Of a stretch of DNA of 64,000 nucleotides, positions 23,876 through 33,827 are shown in pieces. A program made the translations under genes and the position numbers. This DNA comes from Diphasiastrum complanatum (Eukaryota; Streptophyta; Lycopodiopsida; Lycopodiales; Lycopodiaceae): positions 4,079,607 to 4,143,606 of the forward strand of contig CM055098.1 in assembly GCA_029204225.1 (NCBI GenBank), in the 5' to 3' direction. The stretch's first letter is position 1, and every line of letters begins with the position of its first letter. The notes under the pieces were generated by a model that worked only from the letters and a program-made list of their open reading frames with translations, ran no database searches and was not told the DNA's origin.

Positions 23876-24720
23876 CTATCTCAGCTCAATTTATCCAGAA
23901 ACTCCTTCACAGTTTCAATCCCATCAGCTCTAGGGAACCTCACTGCCTTTACCAACTTGGATAATTCAGAGAATTATCTAAGTGGGGATATCTTGTGGAG
24001 TTAGAAAAACGCAGAAAATGAACTGGCCCATTGGCTTGGTGTGTAGGTGCAACTTTTGCAGCTGCAGCTCTGATCCTTTTTGTTGAGTCATGTATTTTTT
24101 CATAAAAAGCTTATTTCAATATGAAGGAGAGGGATGGGAAAGCTTCGTGGAGCCTGACCTCCTTCCATAAGCTGGGATTGAGTGAGCATGAAGTGTTGAG
24201 CTCCCTGGATGAGTACAACTCGATTGGAACTAGGGGAGCTGGGAAAGTCTACAAGGCAACACTTAGCAATGGACAGGATGGGGCAGTCAAGGAGCTTTGG
24301 ACCGATGCGAAGGGTCACAAAAAGCATGACTATGGATTCAATGCATAGGTGGAGACTCTTGGGGAGTTGCATCACAAAAACATTGTGAAGCTCCTGTGCT
24401 CTTGTCCAGTCAAGATGCCAAACTACTTGTCTATGATTACATGCCCAATATGATTACATGCCCAATTGAAGTCTTGGAGATCAGCTACATAGCCCCAAAG
24501 CAAGCATCTTGAGCTGGGCTACACGCTGTAAAATTGCACTTGGAGCAGCAGAAGGCCTAGCATATCTGCACCATGACTATAATCCTCCAGTGCTGCAGTG
24601 TGACGTGAAATCCAACAATATCTTACTGGACTTGGAATATGAAGCAAAAGCCATGATGATGGAAGTGCCATCGCAGGTTTGTGTAAATGAGTTAAGACTA
24701 AAAGCATTTACAATGGCAAA
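23876..24720 (+). pseudogene. HAESA/HSL1-type LRR receptor kinase pseudogene
   Basis: The family consists of plasma-membrane receptor kinases that sense peptide signals. The remains, in order: one or two leucine-rich repeats (LSQLNLSRNSFTVSIPSALG; NLDNSENYLSGDI), a degraded membrane segment at about 24040-24100, and the juxtamembrane text WSLTSFHKLGLSEHEV-SSLDE. The kinase N-lobe follows (GAGKVYKATLSNGQDGAVKELW), then a stop, VETLGELHHKNIVKLLCSC and finally [19 protein letters not shown] followed by [14 protein letters not shown] has become QCD, and DFG and everything after it are missing. There are several frame breaks and most of the LRR domain is gone. Confidence 0.85.
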
Positions 24721-24840
24721 ACCCTAGAAATCTTGAGCATAGCACGATCCATTTGTGAGAAAATCACATGCGAAATACTTGAGAAAAAAGAACATAACAT
24801 TTCCATCCTTAAAACTTCACAGATCACAGTTTTGAAAGAA

Positions 24841-25340
24841 GATGCAGTAATAGAAGAGCACTGAAAAGTGTCTAACGTGCCCATTGAAATCAAACGATTG
24901 TTGAGAATCGCAGATCATCAACGTTCAATTCTGCCGCAGGCATGAGAATGCAACACTTATGCTCAGAAAACGACATTAAATGTTGAATGGATGATTAGAA
25001 TCTGTAGCGAAGATGCAGTAATAGAAGAGCGTTGAAGAGTGTGTAACATGCCCATTGAAATCAAACGATTGTTGAGAATCGCAGATCATCAACGTTCAAT
25101 TCTGCCGCAGGCATGAAAATGCAGCACCTATGCCCAAAAAACAACATTAAATGTTGAATGGATGATCAGAATCTGCAGCAATAGAAGAGCGCTGAAGAGT
25201 GTCTAACGTGCCCATTGAAATCAAACGATTGTTGAGAATCGCAGATCATCAACGTTCAATTCTGCCGCAGGCATGAGAATGCAGCACTTATGCTTAAAAA
25301 ATGACATTAAATGTTGAATGGATGATCAGAATCTTTAGCC
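24841..25340. repeat. Tandem repeat, three units of 160-171 bp
   Basis: Units start near 24841, 25011 and 25171. Each carries 'aatagaagagc.ctgaa.agtgt', 'cccattgaaatcaaacgatt', 'gcagatcatcaacgttcaat', 'ctgccgcaggcatga' and 'acattaaatgttgaatggat'. Identity between units is about 90 percent or more by eye. No gene is seen. Confidence 0.9.
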
Positions 25341-25394
25341 TTCGCTGTCTCAAATCCTTAGAAAGCCAAATAAAGGAGCTCGATAGATAAGTAC

Positions 25395-25845
25395 CGCTCT
25401 GCCGTTGAGTGGAGGTATTCTTTTGAGTTCAACACGATCTCTTCAGCAACACGGTCCCGCTCTGCAGTTGAGTGGAGGTATTCTTTTGAGTTCAACACGA
25501 TCTCTTCAGCAACACGATCTCTCACGATCTCTTCAGCAGATGCAACACGATCTCTCACGATCTCTTCAGCAGATGCAAGCGTCTGTCTGAGTAGCAAAAT
25601 ACAGGTTCTACATCTGCACCTCCAATAATATCATTAATAAAAATGTTCTGCAAAACTTGTAAATAGCTTCTGTCTCCAGATGAACGTGATGCTACCATGT
25701 CATCAGTTGGTGAAGAATAGCTTTTATCCCCAGCTGAACGCCCAAGAGGAGCAGGGCCAACAAAGTAATGACACGTGATTAGCATAGGCTTAACGCTGTA
25801 GAGCCAACAAACACATGCCACGTGGATAGCCTCAATGTTGAGGAA
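25395..25845 (+). repeat. Direct repeat flanking the receptor kinase, right copy
   Basis: It contains a 70-bp internal duplication ('gttgagtggaggtattcttt' twice), several 'cacgatctcttcagca' units, then 'gcagatgcaagcgtctgtct' and 'atgccacgtggatagcctcaa', in the same order as the left copy. Confidence 0.75.
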
Positions 25846-26009
25846 ACGTTGCTCATGGCATAGGCTAGAATTGGAAACAAGTTAAGAATGTTGGTGTTCA
25901 CTTGTATGGCCTTTAATAAGCTGCCCTCCAAACATACACATTTTTTGAGGTGTTTATTTAATGAATTCATATGTAGGATTGGCCTGTAGGATTGGGCTCC
26001 TCTAATTTT

Positions 26010-26404
26010 TAGCACCCTACGCAGGCGTCAGGGTGGGCCAGGCAGGGAGGTTTTTTTTTTTTTTTTTTTAAACTGGTTGCCCTGGTGCCACGTGTCGGGC
26101 ACCAGGGTTTATCCCATAAGCAAATCTCTGAGATAAACCAGTACCTATATATAACTGAACCCACCTGCTTACTCAGATGTGTGCAGGTGGGTGTGAAGCT
26201 GCCCAGTGCCACCTGCCCGGTTCCCAGTGCCACCTGGGCCTGCCCAGCTCCACCTACCTGGCACCGGTGCCCCTGCCCGGTGCCACCCACCTGGCGCCGG
26301 TGCCCCTGCCTGGCCCCCCCTAGGCGCTGCCTGCCCCTTGGCGCGCCCGCTTGCGCCCTTTTAGCCAGCCCTTGGCTGGCACGCCCTGACGCGCTAGGGT
26401 GCTA
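26010..26404. mobile_element. GC-rich TIR element (MITE-like), 395 bp
   Basis: The ends are inverted repeats: left TAGCACCCTACGCAGGCGTC and right (as complement) TAGCACCCTAGCGCGTCAGG. Outside the first TA nothing matches, so a TA target duplication with GCACCCTA ends is possible. Inside are a long T run at 26051-26069 and five or more short 'GCC(C/T)GGTGCCACC' repeats (26195-26310). It has no coding capacity and lies about 450 bp before the glucanase start. Confidence 0.75.
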
Positions 26405-26849
26405 CAATTATGTGGAGCAAAGAATTCGAATAGGAGTGGGAGTCTGGCAGCCATGGACCCCGCCATTTCCCCGCGTCCCATTCTCTTCCTCATTCAAATT
26501 TTTGTATTCTTACTTCTTCATTTTTTGGAATTTTAGAGAAAGGATCGATCGAGCTCTCTAGTTTTGATGATGCAGCATAGAATTAATTTCGCAAATCTTT
26601 ATCTAAACTTCTCACAAGTAGAGTGTTATAGAGGTAGACTTTTCGATCAACTTTTGCAATTTGACAAGGATCACGTGATTCATTCACCGGCATGAAAGGG
26701 TACGGAAGCTAGAAAAGATACCACTACAAGGAATGAATGGTTCATATATGATATTCTGAGTATTTTTGTTACGTACGGTTCTGGAAAGGAAAGATAGAGC
26801 ACTGCTCTCAAGCCTATAATATCAGCAGGATCTTTGTTTCGCGAGTAAG

Positions 26850-29800
26850 ATGATGTGTTACGATAAAATGCAGGGTGGGCAATCTTTCAACACCATCATT
26901 TGGCTGATTTTGGTTGCCAGTGCTATTGGCTGTGGTTGTTTAAGACCAGGAGTGGAAGGTGGTGTGGGAGTGAACTGGGGAACGATGGCATCTCATCCAT
27001 TGCCTCCGCGTATTGTGGTAAACATGCTGCAGGCCAATAATATCTCAAAAGTGAAGCTCTTCGATGCGGATCCGAACGTGGTGGCCGCCTTTGCAGGCAC
27101 TAATATCGAAGTCATGATTGCAATTCCTAATGACATGCTGGATGGGATAGCTGCTAGCACGGATGCTGCGGATAGTTGGGTGCGAGATAACGTTACCCAG
27201 TACTTATTCCAAGGTGGTGTCAACATAAGGTATATGGCCGCCTCCTAACTTCTAAACTTCAATTATCAATCTGTAGCTTTTGTTACTATTTCTTTGTTCT
27301 TCATGCTAGTTGTGGTCTGTTATCAATGAGCAGGACTTGTTGATGTTCTCTTTTTGTCCAGCCAAGGTACATCTTGCTCGTCATTTCTTAGTTGATCTTG
27401 ATTGCCCGTCAAGTAGCACAGAAAGACTAGATAAATGGACGTTTGTAAGGAAAGAAACTATTCTTGTTATCAAACCAATGAGGTTAATGATGCAATTTAA
27501 GATATCTTATCTCTACCGCTTTTCACCTTTCAAGAGAACATTAGTCTCTCCGACATGGTGTGTCTTATCTTCCAAGATAAAGCACATCAAGAATATCTGT
27601 TTTAGTCGGATAAAATCAAGATTGCGGATTTCTTATACCCTCTGAAGGAATTTCGACAGTTTTCCACTTTCACGGAGGATACTCACCCAATCAAACCCTT
27701 TATTTTCTTTTCAGCACATTCTGTATAGCAGTAAGTGTTTTGTTGTGTCAGTGTAAGGCCTATATTCTGTGACCATCTCTTCCCTCTTCAAGTCGTAACG
27801 TTTTGTTCTCTTCAATCGAATTTCAATGTCAAGGTGTCTGGCCAACTCGTATCCATTTATAGTTACAGTTTCTATTAAAGTTTCCAAAGCTTTGATTCTA
27901 GAAATTGTTTCGTGTTCCAGATGCAGCAGAGTTTTGATAAGCAGGGGTGTTCTTTTGGATTTGATTTTGAAATTTATCCCTATTCTTATTTGATGTTTGA
28001 CATATTTGTTCCATTCTACAACTTCGTTTTTCTTAAACGATTGGCCTTGGAATCTTTCTCACCTGAGAGTTACAATTTTTAACTTTGTTAACCAAGGCTT
28101 TATACAGCTTCTTTTTTGTTATTGACAATCTAGGGTGACACTAAATCCAAGGTTGCCAGCTTATGTTCTCTTCCTTGGTATCTGTGACTGACAATCTAGG
28201 CTGACACTGAAACCTAGGTTTCCAGCTTATGTTTCCTTCCTCGGTATCTGATACTTGATCAAAATTGAATATCAGCAAATTTTGCACTCCTCTTTATTCC
28301 TGATTAACTATTCAAATTCTTTTGTCATTTTAGGCCAAACAATGCAGATCTGTTGTTCATTATTGTCCCACAAAATAAATTCAATATGCTTTCCTGGGTG
28401 ATGTTTGCGGAGTTGAAGAATGTGACTCTGGCTCAGAATAGCACTTAAACATTTGGAACTCGTCTGATCTAGGTTTTCTAAAGCGTTTTGACCCATGGAA
28501 GATTTAGGATGAGTTTTGGGAGATCATATATTTAAATGAATGAGCATGTAAAATCAACAAAAAAGGTAAATAAAAAAAGTCATAAACCTCCTAATCATCT
28601 CATTAGGGGCCATATTCATGAACATTGCCACATTGGACAGCCACCGACAAACATGGTCCATTAATGGATAAGACACTAAAAATGAAACATGCTTCAAAAC
28701 ACAGGATAACAAAACACTAGATAAGAAGTGTGCCTGCCATGCCCATGACTGATCTCGGATTGATTATCCCGTTAGGAGGTTAGTAGGCCTACCTCGACCC
28801 ACAATTTAATTATGATTTGGAGGGGTTTGGGGCCCTCATGTGTATACGGTCATAATTAATAGTTGGAGGCCTAAACTTATGATGGTGGACTTTTATGGGT
28901 CTATCAATGAGTCATGGGGGAACTGGATGATGTGGCTCAGTTAGGCTACGTGTCCAGTGAGGTGTCACAGTGCACTAATAGTCGTGCATGGGCCATAACG
29001 GGTATAAGTATATCCATTGGGCTCTCATTAGTGTATGCTTGATGTGGTACTGGTAGCAGAATGCTGCGGGAGTGACATCTCTCCTATTGAGCATTGATTG
29101 ATAGATCCATAGCTTGAGGGCTAGATATGATCGATCTAGGTTTGGTTGGGTTGGTTTGTCCACCATCCGTTTCCCTTTGGTTCTATGGATTTCAGCATCC
29201 TAGTCTTTGATCCTCGGAGGAGGTACTTATAGTGGTATCAGAGCCAAAGCTAGGACGAATTGTTGGATGGAAGCACACGAAAGAAAATCCAAGCATTGAG
29301 GGAGCATCATGCATGATGGGGTCCTGATTCTTGGAGAAGGGAGCAAAAGCGGGTGCAAAGACTTGTGGTTTGATTCACTTCGTTCCTTTCAATTTTACGG
29401 TTTTTTGAGAGGGTTTTTGTTGCAAGGTATGTGCATTACCTAGTTTTGCAGCAAATGATGATAACCGGGCTCTTGAAAAGTGAAATCCAAAAGTCAGTTG
29501 AATCCGTATTACAACCAAGGTTCGCAATGTTATTGGCATAGATTTTGTCAAAATTGCTTTTGCACTCTTCTTTGGCAAGACGGTTTGTTTCAGCATTTAT
29601 AGGTCCATATTGGCTGCTTTTAGGCAGTGAACCTTACATTAAATAAAGGCTGAAAATTTTGCATTTCATGAGAATAAAAGATTGCAAACTAATTTTTGAA
29701 TCCTTTTAGCTTCTGGTGTGATTGGTCAGAAAATCTTATGGTATCTACTCTTTGTTACTAGAGTACAATTCTGGACTGTTGGAATGTGTCTTCTTCCCCT

Positions 29801-30139
29801 GTCAGAAGTATTTAGATTTGCTTTTGATGATTGAAAGCAAAAAGGCTTTAAACCTTCAAAAAAATAAAGTTGTGGAAAAAAAGCACGTGAGTGAGAGACA
29901 TGGTGTCAGCAAATAGAAGAAGGACCGTACCCTTCTGCTGATTGTTGTTTTCTCTCTTCTGGAAAGTTCTTGCACTTGCAGCTGTGGGTTTTGAAAAAGT
30001 AAAGTTGTGTTAGAAGCTTTCTTCCTTGTTGAAACTGGTGGCATGCTCACTTCTTCAGAGTGGGCAGAATTAGAGTTACGAGGATTGATGGACAGGGGGC
30101 GGCCTCTTCTTTGTACCTCTCCCTCCCAGACCTGCCAGA

Positions 30140-30183
<44 letters not shown>

Positions 30184-33100
30184 CTGGCCTCTGCGGAAGA
30201 GCGTATCAGAAGGCGCCAATGACGCGAACAGAAGGTAAGCCTCACGCCAGAGGCCTGAGCGCAAACAGAAATATCTCAAACCTGAGCAAGAGCTCGGGCC
30301 CGAGCCATCTTTTAAGAGGGAAATAAAGGGGGGGGGGTGGGTAACTAGCTCTTAGCATATTGTTTTATTATTATTTTTCCCTCCAAAAATGCAATCACTT
30401 TGCAAGAATACCAGGCTTTGATCTTTCCAAATGCAGTTGTATAGTAATTTTTCTATGGAAATTTGCTTTGTCGTTTTTTTGCATTAAACTATGCAAACTG
30501 GCTAGCCGTTAAGGTAAGATGTTACTTTAAAGCATAGTTGCACAAAATCGCGTTTATGGGAGGAGACGTTTCGGAAACCGCGTTTTTGAGAAATGCGTTT
30601 CTCCTCCCAGAATCGCAAAAAAAAAAAAAAAATTTTTTTTTGGAAAAATAGCTTATGGCTGAAATTTTTTTTAGGGGATCAATGGTCAAATGAGAGTTTT
30701 GCCTCTCAGAAGTGCAGTAGATGGGGCACAAACAGATCTTATCTTCAATAGCTATTTGGTTGTTATTTGCTCTGGTTTTCAATAAATGCTCAGGGGGTTC
30801 GGGGGGCGGTAGCCCCCCGGTGGGGGGTTTGGGGGGTAACGCCCCCCAACGGCAGGGTCCGGCTCAACGGTAAGGCCTCTTCATGACTTGGCCTTCCACT
30901 CCCTGAGCGAAAACACACTTACTGGGACCATCTGTGATCGTAACAGACATGCTAGAGGTTAGTTTTGAATTTTTATCCTTGACAGAACCCAACATGGATT
31001 AATGCACCTGAACTGGACCATCCTGCACCCGAAACAGTCGGCAAATTACACAGTAATAATGCTCTTAATTAGAGCTTTCATCTGATACCCATATTGCCCC
31101 AAAAAAAAACTACTGTACTCGTAACAAGAAATTGATAACTAATGTTTGCCATAACTAATAACTAACAAATGTTTGCCATAGTATAACAAGAAACTGATAA
31201 CTAATGTTTGCCACCCAAAAGTTCCAAATCGAATTTGTTTGAAAGGATTGTAAGGCCTGATGGGCAGAACTTTTCTGAGATTTGATTTTTTGAGTGATAC
31301 GAAACTCGTGAAGTTTCCTACTAAAAGGGGGAGAAGTAGGTGGATAGGAAGTTATCTATGTGAAACATCTATTGCATAGATTCTTGGAGGAATCCGTAAT
31401 ATGTGTAGATGGGGGACCTATTTTTTAGAATCACGATTGATAGGATATTTTTGATTATATAGGAATCTCTTAAGGATTGTGGTTAAAATCTAGTTAGAAG
31501 GTGTAAGGAAAGAAAATTTAAAACATTCTTGTAGTAGATATGTTACTGATTACGAATCCGATCGATGTGTATCAGAACTAGATTTATCTATTACAATAAT
31601 GGTTTGATCCTTGTGGTTGTGATCAGCTTGATCTTAGTAAAGAACTAGGATCCGTGAGTTGATGCAAAGAATGAAATTCATTCTAACAATATATTCTTTT
31701 GGAAAAACCTCCGGTTGAGATATTGGTTACGAAATGGCACTCTTTGAGAAATATTCTCTTAGAGTTAACTGAGTTACAAGATTCTCAGTTAAAAATGTGT
31801 TTCTTACAGATTGTGTGAAATCTGTAGAGATATGCTATGTAGTGAATCTTTGTGGGATCATAAATTTTTTTGTACAAACTTTTAATCCCGTGGATCTACA
31901 AAGTGTTTCTTGCACTGAGTTTATGTGCATGCATAAACTAGTCGGTAAAATATAGGCATATTGATGAGAATTGTTGGAAGACAATTACTCATAGGTTAAA
32001 TAAAGATTTCTCGATGAGAAATACTTATTGACCTAGAATGGGATTAGAATCAGATTGAATGTGGTGTTTAAATTTGGATCCACACCTAAACATTCAAATA
32101 TTTCTAAATCAGGTACAACTAACCGAATCAGGTTACTTCTGAGTATTTGGTTTAGATTATAGAGTATATCACTCAATGATAATGTAGTTTATTGTATCAC
32201 TTATAAGTCACACCCTTTATGAGTCATTTTGGGATTCATTTAGAGGGTTTTGTGCCTAGGATACACGGGAACTTTTGGCTTTAATATTTTCTCGATTAGA
32301 AGAAGATAGAAAGAAAGGTATCCCAGAAACTCAGATGGAGTTGAATAGTTGATGTAAGCCAAAAGTTAGAACTTCTCATAAAGAAGTTCCGGTGAATCTT
32401 AAGTTATTCTAGATTTAAACTTAATAGTAATAGAATCTAGACTTATTATGGATTGGACCCTAACTTTGGAATGACACTTTATGTCGTGTCTAGAGTAGAG
32501 AAGTTTTGTGGATTGTTACATTCATTGGATATCCCAGATAAGGAATGGGATAATTTTTCCATGGATGTCGTGGTTGGGTTATCGCGGACGAATAAATAGA
32601 ATGATGCAATTTGGGTAATGGTCAACCGTCTTACCAAATTAGCTACGTTTATTTCGGTAAAGAACACCGTGAAGGCTTTTGATTTAGCTCAGATATTTGT
32701 TGAGCGGCTATTTAGGCTTTACAGATTATCGAGTGACATTGTGAGCGATCGCGATCCGAAGTTCACTAGTCACTTTTGGTCGGCCGTGTTTGCTAAACTA
32801 GAGACAACACTGAGCTTGAGTTCTTTTGATCATCTCGAGACGGATTGCTAGACGGAAAGAACAAATCAGACGATGGAACAAATGCTTCGGGCATATGTTT
32901 TCCGACTGCAATCTCATTGGGAGAAGTATATGCCCTTGATTGAGTTTGCCTATTACGGTAGTAAGAATTCGACTGCCGGTTATAGCCTGTTCAAGCTTAT
33001 GTACAGTTTTGAGCCTAGATCGCCCATAGTAGTTGAGACTCAATCGATCAAGTTTCAGAAAGTAGCAGATTTCCTGCACGACATGCAAGAAATGCTACAG

Positions 33101-33521
33101 ATAGCACGTGAGATGTCCAAAGTGCCCAGGATAGGGACATACATTATGCTAATATGAAAAGATTGCCTCGAGACTTTTAAGTGGGGGATTGGACGTATTT
33201 ATGAATCCCAAAGGATTCTAGTGTAATGCTTACAGGTAAGCATTACAAATTGTCCGCTAGGTATAGGGGATCATATGCTCCAAACCCTAAACCCTAAACC
33301 TACACACTGCCATGTCTTATAGGATGAGATCGGTTTCTCCCCAAATGAACTTCAACAGCTTACTAATCACTTATGCTACAACTTCGTCACTGGACCCTAA
33401 ACCTTAAACCCTAGCTGCAATACGCCGTCTCCCAGTAGCCCACTATCATCTTTGGAATGGCTGTATCACATTGGAGTCTGGAAAGTGTAGCACTGAACTT
33501 TCCTTAGACAACAAACTCTCC

Positions 33522-33584
<63 letters not shown>

Positions 33585-33767
33585 GATAGCCTTGCCATCT
33601 CCCACTGGATTCTTCTCTCTCTCTCTCTCTCGCTCTCTCTCTCTCTTTGTCTCTATCTCTGTGTGTGTGTCCCTCCCTCCCTATACCCTAAACCCTAAAT
33701 CCTAAACCATCTCTCTCTCTCTCTAAACCCAATAGCATCTCTCTCTCTTTCTCTCTCCCTAAACCAT

Positions 33768-33827
<60 letters not shown>

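Noticed and set aside
33283-33700. True telomere or chromosome fusion site
   Set aside because: Each CCCTAAA run is only two or three units and lies within transposon and CT-rich sequence, so a fusion relic is not supported.
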